Positions 16,005-24,895 of a DNA stretch of 64,000 nt are shown piece after piece. The stretch is from Janthinobacterium tructae (GTDB lineage: Bacteria; Pseudomonadota; Gammaproteobacteria; Burkholderiales; Burkholderiaceae_D). The position numbers and the translations under genes are program-made. The notes under the pieces are model-generated. The model worked only from the letters and a program-made list of their open reading frames with translations, did no database searches and had not been told where the DNA came from. The stretch covers positions 5,704,001 through 5,768,000 of the forward strand of contig NZ_CP041185.1 in NCBI RefSeq assembly GCF_006517255.1. Reading direction: 5' to 3'. How positions within the stretch are numbered: position 1 is the first letter of the stretch; the number at the start of each line of letters is the position of its first letter.

Positions 16005-19004
16005 ATGCACACCTCGTTTTCCCCCTTGCGCACGCCGCTGCGCCTGACCGTCATGGCCGCCGTGCTGGCCAGCCTGTCCCTGCCAACCGTGGCCCTGGCC
16101 GCTTCCGATATCGTCATCAGCCAGGTATATGGCGGTGGCGGCAACAACGGCGCGCTGTACCGCAACGATTTCATTGAGATTTTCAATCGTGGCAGCAGCC
16201 CCGTTAACCTGAGCAACTGGAGCGTGCAATACGGCGCGGCCGGTGGAACGAGCTGGGCCGTGACGGCCTTGCCGGCCATCGATCTGCAGGCTGGCCAGTA
16301 TTTGTTGGTGCAGCAAGCCAAAGGCACAGGCGGCACGCAGGACTTGCCCACGCCGGACGCCACGGGCACCCTGACCATGTCAGGCACGACGGGTAAAGTA
16401 TTGCTGAGCAATAGCAAGACGGCACAAGTGGGAGCGGCTCCTACGGGCGCGGCCGTCGTCGACCTGGTCGGCTTCGGCACGGCCAACGGTTTTGAGGGCA
16501 GCGTCGCGCCCGCGCCGTCGAATAGCGTGGCTATCTTGCGCGCGAATGGCGGCTGTGTTGACACGGACGACAACGGCGCCGACTTTGCCAGCGGCAGCGT
16601 GACGCCGCGCAATACGGCCTCGCCGCTGAATGTTTGTGGCGGCCCCGTGGTGCACAAGATCATCACCAGCTGCCCCGCCAGCCTGGCCTTGGCCGTGGGC
16701 AATGGCGGTAACGCCGTGCTGCGCGCCTCCGACGTCGATGGCATCGTGAATGCCGCCATCTTGAGTTCGCCCGCCGTGGCCGGCATCAGCCTGGCCAGTT
16801 TCAGCGCTGCCGGCGTGGCTGGCGACAGCGCCAGCGTGAGCCTGCTGGTGGCCGCCGGCGTGCCGGTGGGCAATTACCCCGTCATCGTCAGTTTCAGCAA
16901 CGACCAGCAGCAGACAGCCTCGTGCAAGGTGGACGTGGCCGTGCAGGGCCTGGCCGCCATCAGCCACACGATTCCGCAAATCCAGGGCAGCGGCGCGGCC
17001 AGCCCGTACGCCAATTCCGTGCAGACAAGCGAAGGCGTGGTGACACTGAAAGTGGGCACCGGCTTCTTCATCCAGGATGCGGCCGGCGATGGCGATCCAT
17101 CGACGTCGGACGGCATCTTCGTCTACACGGGCAATACCGTGACGACGGTGCAGCCGGGCGAGCTGGTGCGTGTGACGGGCACGGTGTTTGAATACACGCC
17201 CACGGGTGCGAAAAATTCCTACACGGAATTGAAGGATGTGACTGCCATCCTCACGCAAAGCGCCGGCCACAGCATCGTGCCGACGAATGTGACTTTGCCA
17301 AACGATAACTTGGCTGCTGTGGAAGGCATGCTGGTGCGCTTCACGCAGCCGTTGACCGTGTCGCAGAACGCCTACCTGGGCGCGCGCGGCGAATTGACCC
17401 TGTCGGCCGGACGGCGCGAAGTGCCGACCAACCGCTACCCAGCCGGATCAAACGAAGCGCAAGCCTTGATCGCGGCCAATGCGAACAACCTGATCGTGCT
17501 CGATGATGGCATTTTCGTGACGCCACCCACCATTCCTTACATCGGCCAGGACAACACCGTGCGCAGCGGCGATACGGTGGCCGATCTGACGGGCGTGGTC
17601 GACTTTGGTGCCATCGGCGGTGGCGGCGCCGCGTACAAACTGCAGCCGACGCAAGCGCCGCAGTTTTCGCGCGACAACCCGCGTGCGGCCAGCCCGGAAT
17701 TGCCTGCTGGTAACGTCAAGGTGGCCAGCGCCAATGTGCTCAATTTCTTCACGACCTTTACGAATGGCAGCAACGTCTTTGGCCAGACGGGACAGGGCTG
17801 TACTCTGGGCACGTCGACAAGCAAGAGCAATTGCCGCGGTGCCGACAACCTGGCTGAATTCGTGCGCCAGCGCGACAAGATTGTCGCCGAACTCAAAGCC
17901 ATCGATGCCGACGTGGTGGGCTTGATGGAAATCCAGAACAATGGCGAGACGGCCGTCACCTACCTGGTCGAGCAACTGAATGCGGCCATCGGCGGCATGA
18001 GCTACGCCGTGGTGCCGAAACCGGCCGCGACCGGCACGGATGCCATCCGCGTGGCGATGATTTACAAGCCGGCCAAGCTAGGCCTGGTGGGCGGCGCTTT
18101 GTCGGATGCCAATGCCATCAACAACCGTCCGCCGATGGCGCAAACCTTCCGCGCCGGCAATGGCGAGAAATTCTCGCTGATCGTCAACCACTTGAAATCG
18201 AAGGGCAGCTGCCCTTCGGGCGGGCCGGACGCGGACAACAACGATAGCCAGAGTTGCTGGAACGCCACGCGCGTGCAGCAGGCGCAGCGGCTGGTGGGCA
18301 GTTTCGTGCCGCAAGTGGCAGCCGCTGCCGGCGACGCGGACGTGCTGGTCATCGGCGACCTCAATTCGTATGGCGCGGAAGACCCGATCCAGGTCATCAC
18401 GGGCGCCGGCTTCGTGAATGAACTCGAACGCTTCGTGCGTCCGTCCGGCATGCCGTATTCATATGTGTTTGGCGGCCAGAGCGGCTACCTCGACCATGCG
18501 CTGGCCAGTGCCGCGCTGAGCCCGCAAGTGGCCGGCGTGGCCGAATGGCATGTCAATGCCGACGAGCCGGAAGTGATCGACTACAACATCGATGCCGCCA
18601 AGCCGCAAGACTTGTACAGCGCCTTGCCGTACCGCGCCTCGGACCACGACCCCGTCGTCGTCAGCCTGGACTTGCAGCCGGCCTACCGCGACATCACGGC
18701 CGCCGTGAGGCAAGCCAGCTCGGGCCTGACGGTCAACCGCGCCACGCAAAAATACACGGGGACGTTCTCGTTCACCAACACGGGTACCAGCACCTTGAAC
18801 GGCCCGTTCCAGGTGGTGTTCGGCGGCTTGCCTGCCGGCGTGACCCTGGCCAACGCCACTGGCAGCCATGCGGGCGCGGCTTTCGTCAGCGTCAACGCGG
18901 CCAGCCTGGCGCCGGGTGCGACGGCTTCGTTTGCCGTCAGTTTCAGCAATCCGTCGAAAGTGACGATCAATTACTCAGCCAGCATCTACGCCGGCAACTT
19001 CTAA
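16005..19004 (+). CDS. ExeM/NucH-family extracellular endonuclease
   Basis: 999 aa. Signal peptide at residues 1-30 (LASLSLPTVALAA). A lamin-tail domain covers ~30-150 (DIVISQVYGGGGNNGALYRNDFIEIFNRG). Ig- and OB-fold-like regions span ~220-540. An endonuclease/exonuclease/phosphatase domain covers ~570-890, with NVLNFFTTF, VVGLMEIQNNG (metal-binding Glu), VIGDLNSYGAEDP and ASDHDPVVVSL (catalytic Asp/His). A C-terminal Ig-like domain completes the protein. Relatives such as ExeM and NucH degrade extracellular DNA and influence biofilms. It lacks the PEP-CTERM tail, so it is probably secreted, and the T2SS-like cluster at 26 kb is a possible route (inference). The next gene starts 10 bp downstream, suggesting co-transcription. 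Confidence 0.9.
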   Translation: MHTSFSPLRTPLRLTVMAAVLASLSLPTVALAASDIVISQVYGGGGNNGALYRNDFIEIFNRGSSPVNLSNWSVQYGAAGGTSWAVTALPAIDLQAGQYLLVQQAKGTGGTQDLPTPDATGTLTMSGTTGKVLLSNSKTAQVGAAPTGAAVVDLVGFGTANGFEGSVAPAPSNSVAILRANGGCVDTDDNGADFASGSVTPRNTASPLNVCGGPVVHKIITSCPASLALAVGNGGNAVLRASDVDGIVNAAILSSPAVAGISLASFSAAGVAGDSASVSLLVAAGVPVGNYPVIVSFSNDQQQTASCKVDVAVQGLAAISHTIPQIQGSGAASPYANSVQTSEGVVTLKVGTGFFIQDAAGDGDPSTSDGIFVYTGNTVTTVQPGELVRVTGTVFEYTPTGAKNSYTELKDVTAILTQSAGHSIVPTNVTLPNDNLAAVEGMLVRFTQPLTVSQNAYLGARGELTLSAGRREVPTNRYPAGSNEAQALIAANANNLIVLDDGIFVTPPTIPYIGQDNTVRSGDTVADLTGVVDFGAIGGGGAAYKLQPTQAPQFSRDNPRAASPELPAGNVKVASANVLNFFTTFTNGSNVFGQTGQGCTLGTSTSKSNCRGADNLAEFVRQRDKIVAELKAIDADVVGLMEIQNNGETAVTYLVEQLNAAIGGMSYAVVPKPAATGTDAIRVAMIYKPAKLGLVGGALSDANAINNRPPMAQTFRAGNGEKFSLIVNHLKSKGSCPSGGPDADNNDSQSCWNATRVQQAQRLVGSFVPQVAAAAGDADVLVIGDLNSYGAEDPIQVITGAGFVNELERFVRPSGMPYSYVFGGQSGYLDHALASAALSPQVAGVAEWHVNADEPEVIDYNIDAAKPQDLYSALPYRASDHDPVVVSLDLQPAYRDITAAVRQASSGLTVNRATQKYTGTFSFTNTGTSTLNGPFQVVFGGLPAGVTLANATGSHAGAAFVSVNAASLAPGATASFAVSFSNPSKVTINYSASIYAGNF

Positions 19005-19014
19005 GGACATCACC

Positions 19015-19653
19015 ATGTTTGCAACGACACTCAACCGTACCTTGCGCCACGCGGTGCTGGCCGCCTTGCTTGCTGGCAGCTCCAGTCTGGCGCTGGCTGA
19101 CCCGCTCAGTTACCACGTGGAAATCGACACCAGCCAGTTTTCCGGCGCCGGCTTCCTCGACTTTTCCTTTATCGCCGGCAACAGCCCCGCGCCGGGCGCC
19201 AGTGCCATCTTGAGCAACTTCTCGGGCGCTTTCGGCGCGCTCGAATCGCAGGAAGGCAGCGTCAGCGGCAGCCTGCCCGGTACCTTGACCTTCGGCAATA
19301 GCGGAGCGTATAACGACTGGTTTCACAACGTGACCCTGGGCGGCAAGTTCGGTTTCAATATCGTCTTTGGCGGCGACTTTCTGAACACGGCCGGCAGCGC
19401 GGGCACAACGTTTGGCGTGGGCTTGCTCGACTACACCGGCATAGCTTACCTCGGCAACGCGAATGGCAGTGTGCTGCAATTCGAACTGACGCCGCTCAAC
19501 GGCGGTTTGCCCGCCAGCATCGCCGGCAGCACGTATGCGAGCATCGCGTCCATATCGGCCGTGCCGGAAGCGTCTGAATGGATGATGCTCACGGGCGGCC
19601 TGGCACTGATCGGATTTGCCCTGCGCCGTCGCCAGCCTGTCACCCGCACCTAG
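19015..19653 (+). CDS. NF038129-like PEP-CTERM-type protein with atypical tail
   Basis: 212 aa. Signal peptide MFATTLNRTLRHAVLAALLAGSSSLALA. The mature N-terminus DPLSYHVEIDTSQFSGAGFLDFSFIAG matches a PEP-CTERM family I recognise as NF038129. The C-terminus reads VPEASEWMMLTGGLALIGFALRRRQPVTRT. The hydrophobic helix and Arg cluster are normal, but the second Pro of the PEP triplet is Ala and the usual aromatic is displaced. It may still be recognised by exosortase or be a degenerate signal. It starts 10 bp after the nuclease stop, so the two are likely translated from one mRNA. Confidence 0.8.
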   Translation: MFATTLNRTLRHAVLAALLAGSSSLALADPLSYHVEIDTSQFSGAGFLDFSFIAGNSPAPGASAILSNFSGAFGALESQEGSVSGSLPGTLTFGNSGAYNDWFHNVTLGGKFGFNIVFGGDFLNTAGSAGTTFGVGLLDYTGIAYLGNANGSVLQFELTPLNGGLPASIAGSTYASIASISAVPEASEWMMLTGGLALIGFALRRRQPVTRT

Positions 19654-19666
19654 TCTTTCCAGACTG

Positions 19667-19695
19667 AACACAGCGCGCCTGCGGGCCGCTGTGTT
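19667..19695 (+). terminator. Candidate terminator hairpin
   Basis: A 9-bp stem, AACACAGCG (19667-19675) with CGCTGTGTT (19687-19695), and an 11-nt GC-rich loop. The following TTTCATCTATTT is a weak U tract, so termination may be partial. Confidence 0.55.
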
Positions 19696-19836
19696 TCATC
19701 TATTTAGTCGTAATAGCTATAAATCAGGAAACTAAATTGTATTGGTCAGCGTTTTACGCTTGATGCATAGTAAAAAACTTGTCGGGCAGTCTAGTATTTT
19801 CATGACTGCTGCCAACTTTTTTCGGGAGATGCATCG

Positions 19837-20541
19837 ATGCCTGGCCATATTCTGGTGCTGGACCCTGCGCCCGCCATGCAGGCGCTGCTGGTGCATAACC
19901 TCGCTGGCGCCGGCTACCGGGTCAGCTGCGCCCTGGATGCGCGCGGTGCGCTGGCGCTGCTGGCAGCCGATCCGCCCGAGGTGCTGCTGCTGGAATGGGA
20001 ATTGCCGGACGCGTCCGGTATCGCGCTGCTGCGCCAGGTGCGCCAGGACGGCGTACTGTGCGACTTGCCCATCATCATGCTCAGCGCGCGCGACAGCGAA
20101 CAGGATAAGGTACTGGCGCTGGAAAGCGGCGCCGACGATTATCTGTGTAAACCTGTCGGCCCCCGTGAAATGCTGGCCCGCGTGCACGCGCTGCTGCGCC
20201 GCCGCGCGCCATCGGCCTTGCGCGCAGGCGCAGGCACTGCAGCGCTGAGGCTCGACCCGCACACCCTGCGTGTGACGGCCGGTAACGTGCCCGTCAGCCT
20301 GGGGCGCGTGGAATTCAAGCTGCTGCATTTCCTCATGGATCATCCGGACAGGGTGTATAGCCGCGCGCAACTGCTGGACCAGGTGTGGGGCCATGCCGCC
20401 TATCTCGACGAACGCACGGTCGACGCCCATGTGGGACGCTTGCGCCAGGCTTTGCTGCCGGGCGGCTGCGGCCACCGTATCGAAACCGTGCGCGGCAGCG
20501 GCTACCGCTATCTGGCGCTTGATACCGCCGTGTGCGCATGA
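19837..20541 (+). CDS. PhoB/OmpR-family response regulator lacking the phosphoacceptor Asp
   Basis: 234 aa. The receiver domain (1-120) and winged-helix DNA-binding domain (~135-228; EFKLLHFLMDHPDRVYSRAQLLDQVWG, RTVDAHVGRLRQAL, ETVRGSGYRYL) align well with PhoB over their whole length. At the phosphorylation site the usual LLD is LLE (E53, in VLLLEWELPD). The acidic pocket normally written as (D/E)D is D9-P10. The switch Ser83 and Lys105 (SGADDYLCKP) are kept. This predicts a protein that cannot be phosphorylated in the normal way and may be locked in an active-like state. No histidine kinase is adjacent. The stop overlaps the next LuxR-family start by 4 bp, so the two regulators are translationally coupled. 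Confidence 0.9.
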   Translation: MPGHILVLDPAPAMQALLVHNLAGAGYRVSCALDARGALALLAADPPEVLLLEWELPDASGIALLRQVRQDGVLCDLPIIMLSARDSEQDKVLALESGADDYLCKPVGPREMLARVHALLRRRAPSALRAGAGTAALRLDPHTLRVTAGNVPVSLGRVEFKLLHFLMDHPDRVYSRAQLLDQVWGHAAYLDERTVDAHVGRLRQALLPGGCGHRIETVRGSGYRYLALDTAVCA

Positions 20542-21209
20542 TGCTGCTGACGGGGCGGGAGCAGGAATACCTGCTGCACGCCATCCTCAGCGCGCATGGC
20601 ATCGCCGTGCCCGGCGATTTCTTTCTGTGGAGCCAGGGGCCGCTGCAAATGCTGTTGCCGCACGACTTATTAATGTGCGCGCAACTGGACGCCGACGGTG
20701 CCGTGTTGCGCAGCGAAGCCTGGCATAGCGCCGCGCCCGATCACGCGCAGCTGCGCGAGCGTCAGGGGCAGCTGGCATACCTTGCGCTGGCCTGGCGTGC
20801 CGGTGGCCAGAAGGCAGGTGTCATCGACGGCGTGCTGGTGCACGGCAGCGTGGGCGACGCCGGCGGCAGCTTTTTTGCCCTGTTTGCGATGGGGGCGACG
20901 GATGCGCTGCGCCAGGCGTATGCGCTGGAATTGCTGCTGCCATATCTGCACCTGTACTGGCTGGCGTTGCCTGGCAGCCAGCGTGCGCGCATGACCGGCA
21001 CGGCTGGCATGCGCGCGGCCAGTGCGCGCGAGCTGGAAGTACTGCATTGGGTGCGCGAAGGGAAAAGCAATAACGAGGTCGGGCAAATTCTCGGCATTAG
21101 CGGCGCCACCGTGAAAAGCCATTTGCAGCGCATCTATAAATTACTGCAGGTGAGCAACCGCATGCAAGCCGTGTCGCGCAGCGTCGCGCTGCGACTGCTC
21201 AGCCATTAG
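20538..21209 (+). CDS. LuxR-family transcriptional regulator, EpsA-like
   Basis: 223 aa. The ATG at 20538 overlaps the preceding stop as ATGA; a GTG two codons earlier is the alternative. The C-terminal LuxR helix-turn-helix is clear: ARELEVLHWVREGKSNNEVGQILGISGATVKSHLQRIYKLL (residues ~163-203). The N-terminal ~150 residues lack obvious receiver or autoinducer-binding signatures. They resemble the EpsA regulators found with PEP-CTERM/exosortase exopolysaccharide loci (GREQEYLLHAILSAH..FFLWSQGPLQMLLPH). In those loci EpsA controls polysaccharide gene expression. The stop codon overlaps that of the convergent I9 gene. The EpsA label is from pattern memory, not alignment. Confidence 0.75.
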   Translation: MMLLTGREQEYLLHAILSAHGIAVPGDFFLWSQGPLQMLLPHDLLMCAQLDADGAVLRSEAWHSAAPDHAQLRERQGQLAYLALAWRAGGQKAGVIDGVLVHGSVGDAGGSFFALFAMGATDALRQAYALELLLPYLHLYWLALPGSQRARMTGTAGMRAASARELEVLHWVREGKSNNEVGQILGISGATVKSHLQRIYKLLQVSNRMQAVSRSVALRLLSH

Positions 21210-21625
21210 CGCTGGTCCTGCGGCCTGGTCTGCACCTTGCCATTGCCGCCACCATCTTGCATGTGTTCGACGGTGCCGGGCGACACCCTTGCCACGTCCG
21301 GGCTCGCTTTCAGGCGCGCCACTTCGGCTGGTGTCAGCATGGCGGCAAAGCCGTTGAAAGTCACCGTGTAGCGGTATTGCACGGGGGCATCGGGTACCAG
21401 CGCCAGCACTGCGCGCTGCTGCGCTTCCAACTGGGCCGTGTAGCGCCGCGCGGCGTCGCTGTGCGTATCGAGCCCATGCACGCCATCCGCTTGTGAGGCC
21501 AGCGGCGGGGCGCGCAACTGCACCAGATAGGACAGCCGCGCCGCAGCGGCCTGCGCCGCGGCAGGCAGTGCATGGATGCTGGCCATGCCGGCCAGGATGG
21601 CAATGCTGAGGCGAAATGTGGACAT
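21206..21625 (-). CDS. Stand-alone I9 (subtilisin propeptide-like) inhibitor domain protein
   Basis: 139 aa. A signal peptide (MSTFRLSIAILAGMASIHALPAAAQA) is followed by a single peptidase-inhibitor I9 domain and a short polar tail. The domain reads LSYLVQLRAPPLASQ...VQYRYTVTFNGFAAMLTPAEVARLKASPDVARVSP. This matches the propeptide of the large subtilase encoded just upstream on the same strand (YIVQLTDKPIAS...VQYQYKIVLNGFSALLTDAEVRQLQASSEVANIAP). No protease domain follows. Stand-alone I9 proteins can act as intermolecular chaperones or tight inhibitors of subtilases. A strong terminator separates the two genes, so this gene either has its own promoter within ~75 bp or depends on read-through. 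Confidence 0.85.
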   Translation of the reverse strand: MSTFRLSIAILAGMASIHALPAAAQAAAARLSYLVQLRAPPLASQADGVHGLDTHSDAARRYTAQLEAQQRAVLALVPDAPVQYRYTVTFNGFAAMLTPAEVARLKASPDVARVSPGTVEHMQDGGGNGKVQTRPQDQR

Positions 21626-21649
21626 GCGCCGATTGTACGCGCGTCGCGC

Positions 21650-21675
21650 AAAAAAAACGCGCCCCGCAGGGCGCG
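21650..21675 (-). terminator. Rho-independent terminator (minus strand)
   Basis: Read on the minus strand: CGCGCCC, loop TGCG, GGGCGCG, then eight T (plus-strand A run 21650-21657). It lies 25 bp after the subtilase stop and 24 bp before the I9 gene start. Confidence 0.85.
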
Positions 21676-21700
21676 CCGTGTACTGCCGGGAGCGATACCG

Positions 21701-24700
21701 TTACAGCTTGGCGTCCGCTCTCACGTTGCGCTGGCTGGGGACGGCCAGCGGCAGCGGGTTGTTGGTCTCCACCGACAGCACGGTGGTGGACGCTGCCGCG
21801 TTGTTGCCATCGAGGAATACTACACCGCCCAGGTAGCGTTTGCCCGTTTCCAGTCCAGACCAGCTGACGCCAGCCGTGGCGCTACCGCCCACATACACCT
21901 TGGTGGGCAGGGTGGCTTTCAGGTTGCCGCCCTTGTCGGCTGTCGTGACGACGGCCGACGACAGGCCGAAGCTTGTCGACACGCCATTTGCCACTTCATA
22001 GCCGATCGCGCACACCTTGTAGCTGCCTGCCGCGGGGGTGGTGACGGTGATGGCCTCGTTCGAGCCGCCGTTGGTCGAGGTGGCGACGGTCGCGCCGGCG
22101 CTGTTGAGCAGCAGCAGGTCGAGGTCGTTGCCCGTGCCTTCAGTCGTGTCGCGGTCGAAGATTTCGAAGCGCGCCACGACAGTGTTGGCGGGAATGCTGA
22201 CATTGACGACGCGCACGCCGCTGCCGCCCGCCTTGCACGCGGCAGCCATCTGCGCCAGCGTGTCGACGCTGCCCTGTGCTGCCTGGCTGATGGTTTGCTC
22301 GCTGCGCGCCACTTCCTTCAGGCCGCCCGTCGCCGCGCCGACCTTGCCGGCAAAGCCGGTGGACAGGGTCAGCGAACGCAAGCCGCTGACCTTGTCGGCC
22401 CGCAGCAATGCCGGCGATTGCACCGCGCGGCCCGAGCGTGCCGTAACGGGGCTGCGCACCGTGTGCACGCCGTCGCTCCACACGAGGGCGCCATACTGCC
22501 AGGCATTGTCCGGCGCCGTGGTGCGCGTCAGGGTCACGGTGAAGGACTTGGTTTCGCCGGGCGCGAGCGCCAGGGTGGCGGGCGCCACTGCCACGCTGTA
22601 GCCGCTGACCGAGGCGCTTGCCGTGTAGGTGGCGCTGCTGCTGCCCACATTGGTGACGCGGCGCGTCACCGTTTGCGTGCCCAGCACGTTACCGATGGTG
22701 ATCGACGGCACGTTCAGGTTGTAGCCGGCAATGGTACCGCCCGCGCATTCGGCCGTCATGCCAACGCCGCACATGTATTTCTTGTAGTCAGCCAGGCTGG
22801 CGTCATACACGAGGCCGGGATCGGTCGCCTTGTTCGGCGTCACGTGGCCGGCGCCCTGGCCCCATGGCAGGATGCCGCGCGCGTCGCCTGCCTGAACGTC
22901 GGGCAAGGTGGTGCTGCCGGTCGTCATCAGGGCCGATTTGATGGCGGCCGGACTCCAATCCGGATGCTGCTGGCGCAGCAGGGCGGCCAGGCCGGCCACG
23001 TGCGGGCTGGCCATCGAGGTACCTTGCAGGAAGATGTAGGCTTGCGCCGGCACCAGGTTGCCATCTTGCACGGCGTCGCGCTGGGCGCGCGACAGGGCGG
23101 GTGTGCCGCCGGCCAGGATGTCCACGCCAGGCGCGGTGACGTCCGGCTTGAGCAGGTTGGCGTCGTACAGGTTCGGGCCGCGCGACGAGAAGTCGGCCAC
23201 CACGGGTGCGGCGGGGCCGTTGCCGTTGGTGACGAAGCGCGAGATGGCGGCCGTGGCCGCGCCCGTTTGTGCCTGAGCGTTGATCAGCGCGCCGTCGGCG
23301 GCGCTCACATGCACGGCGGGCAGCACGTGCGGGTCGGATACCAAGCCTATGCCCGTGTCGACCAGCACCATGCCTGCGCCACCGGCTTCCAGCACGGCGA
23401 TGCCCTTGTCGGTGCGCGCCGTGGTGCCGCGCAGGCAGCTGACGACCTTGCCTGCAACCTTGGCCGGATCCAGCAGGGCCACGCCGCCGTTGTCGCCAGC
23501 GCGGTAGCACAGGGCCAGTTTCTGCGCATCGGCGCCGGGCAAGCCCGCGTCTTGTGCGCGGATCAGGGTGGTGGCTGGCAGCGGGTTGTAGTTGAGCGAG
23601 GCGCCCATGTACTTGGCACCATTGCCCAAGGTCACGGTAGCCTGGTTGGCGCGGTTGTGCGTCGAGGCGGCCACCGTGGTGATCCATGGGCTGACGTGGG
23701 CCACGGTATTGGCAGGACCCGCATTGCCGGCCGAAGCGGCAACGAAGACGCCGGCATTCGACGCATGCAGGAAGGCTTGCTCGACGGGATCGTTGACGGT
23801 GCCGCCACCGCTGATGGAGTAGTTGATCACGTGGACGCCATCCTGCACGGCTTTTTCGATCGCCGCCACGCTGTCGCCACCGTAGCAGCCGTTCTTCGCG
23901 CCGGTCGGCTGGGTGGCCAGATTGTAGGACCAGCACACCTTGTAGACGGACAGGCGGGCGCGCGGCGCCACGCCGGAAATGGCGCCCAGCGGCGTTCCGT
24001 TCACGGTGACGGGCACGCCCGCATTGCCGCCCGCAGTGGACGAGGTATGCGTGCCGTGGCCGCCTTCGCCATTCGGGTCGCCGATGGAATCGCGCGGCGA
24101 GGTGAATTCGCTCCAGTGCTGGATCTTGTCCGTCTCGGTCAGGCGTACGGCGTTGAAGTATTGCGCGCCGAGCAGCTTGTTGTTGCAGTGGTCTTGCGTA
24201 AAGCCTTCGCCGGCCTGACAGCTGCCTTTCCAGGCGGCCGGCGCGGCGCCGTATGCCAGGGCGGCGTTCGGGTCGAAGGTCGGGGCGCCGTTGGCGTCGA
24301 CCCTGTCCGCATACGACAGGTTTTCCGGCCACACGCCGCCATCGACGATACCGATGATGATGTTTTCGCCCGCATGCTGCTTGCCGCCCAGCTGGCTCCA
24401 CAGGCCGCCCGGCTGATCCAGGCCCAGGAAGGTGGGCGTGTAGTTCGTTTGCAGGGCGCGCGGTTCGTCGGGGGCGATGTTGGCTACTTCGCTGCTCGCT
24501 TGCAGCTGGCGCACTTCGGCGTCGGTCAGCAGGGCGGAAAAACCGTTGAGGACGATCTTGTACTGGTATTGCACGGGTGCGGCGGCGACGAGGGCTTGTA
24601 CCCGGGCCTGTTTCTGTTCAAGGTAGTCGCCGTACAGCTGCACTTGCGTGCTTGCCAGGTCGAGGCGGCTGCCGGCGGCAGGCTGGGTGGCATCGAGGCC

Positions 24701-24853
24701 ATCCACCGAACCGGTGTAGGAAGCGATGGGTTTGTCGGTCAGCTGCACGATGTAGGGGCGGCGCAGGTCGTCGGCGTGGGCCTGCAAGCTGAGGCTGGCA
24801 AACAGGCTCAGCACGGCGAGCGAAATGGGACGCAAGGTGGGGCGGAATGTCAT
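21701..24853 (-). CDS. Secreted subtilisin-like serine protease (S8 family)
   Basis: 1050 aa. Signal peptide 1-27 (SLAVLSLFASLSLQAHA). I9 propeptide ~33-135. The catalytic triad is Asp171 (IIIGIVDGGVWPE), His266 (GGHGTHTSSTAGG) and Ser613 (LQGTSMASPHVAGLAALL), with the oxyanion Asn377 (SAGNAGP). A PA insert covers ~440-535. A fibronectin-III-like domain (~690-800) follows the protease domain, as in plant and bacterial subtilase relatives. A C-terminal region has further beta-domains and lacks a PEP-CTERM signal. Predicted to be an exported endopeptidase; the T2SS-like system is a candidate exporter. A separate I9 protein is encoded directly downstream, and a PEP-CTERM gene is encoded 42 bp upstream. 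Confidence 0.93.
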   Translation of the reverse strand: MTFRPTLRPISLAVLSLFASLSLQAHADDLRRPYIVQLTDKPIASYTGSVDGLDATQPAAGSRLDLASTQVQLYGDYLEQKQARVQALVAAAPVQYQYKIVLNGFSALLTDAEVRQLQASSEVANIAPDEPRALQTNYTPTFLGLDQPGGLWSQLGGKQHAGENIIIGIVDGGVWPENLSYADRVDANGAPTFDPNAALAYGAAPAAWKGSCQAGEGFTQDHCNNKLLGAQYFNAVRLTETDKIQHWSEFTSPRDSIGDPNGEGGHGTHTSSTAGGNAGVPVTVNGTPLGAISGVAPRARLSVYKVCWSYNLATQPTGAKNGCYGGDSVAAIEKAVQDGVHVINYSISGGGTVNDPVEQAFLHASNAGVFVAASAGNAGPANTVAHVSPWITTVAASTHNRANQATVTLGNGAKYMGASLNYNPLPATTLIRAQDAGLPGADAQKLALCYRAGDNGGVALLDPAKVAGKVVSCLRGTTARTDKGIAVLEAGGAGMVLVDTGIGLVSDPHVLPAVHVSAADGALINAQAQTGAATAAISRFVTNGNGPAAPVVADFSSRGPNLYDANLLKPDVTAPGVDILAGGTPALSRAQRDAVQDGNLVPAQAYIFLQGTSMASPHVAGLAALLRQQHPDWSPAAIKSALMTTGSTTLPDVQAGDARGILPWGQGAGHVTPNKATDPGLVYDASLADYKKYMCGVGMTAECAGGTIAGYNLNVPSITIGNVLGTQTVTRRVTNVGSSSATYTASASVSGYSVAVAPATLALAPGETKSFTVTLTRTTAPDNAWQYGALVWSDGVHTVRSPVTARSGRAVQSPALLRADKVSGLRSLTLSTGFAGKVGAATGGLKEVARSEQTISQAAQGSVDTLAQMAAACKAGGSGVRVVNVSIPANTVVARFEIFDRDTTEGTGNDLDLLLLNSAGATVATSTNGGSNEAITVTTPAAGSYKVCAIGYEVANGVSTSFGLSSAVVTTADKGGNLKATLPTKVYVGGSATAGVSWSGLETGKRYLGGVVFLDGNNAAASTTVLSVETNNPLPLAVPSQRNVRADAKL

Positions 24854-24895
24854 GTAGGGTTTCCTGGTGACGGTAGCGGGAATCGAAAGGGAAGA

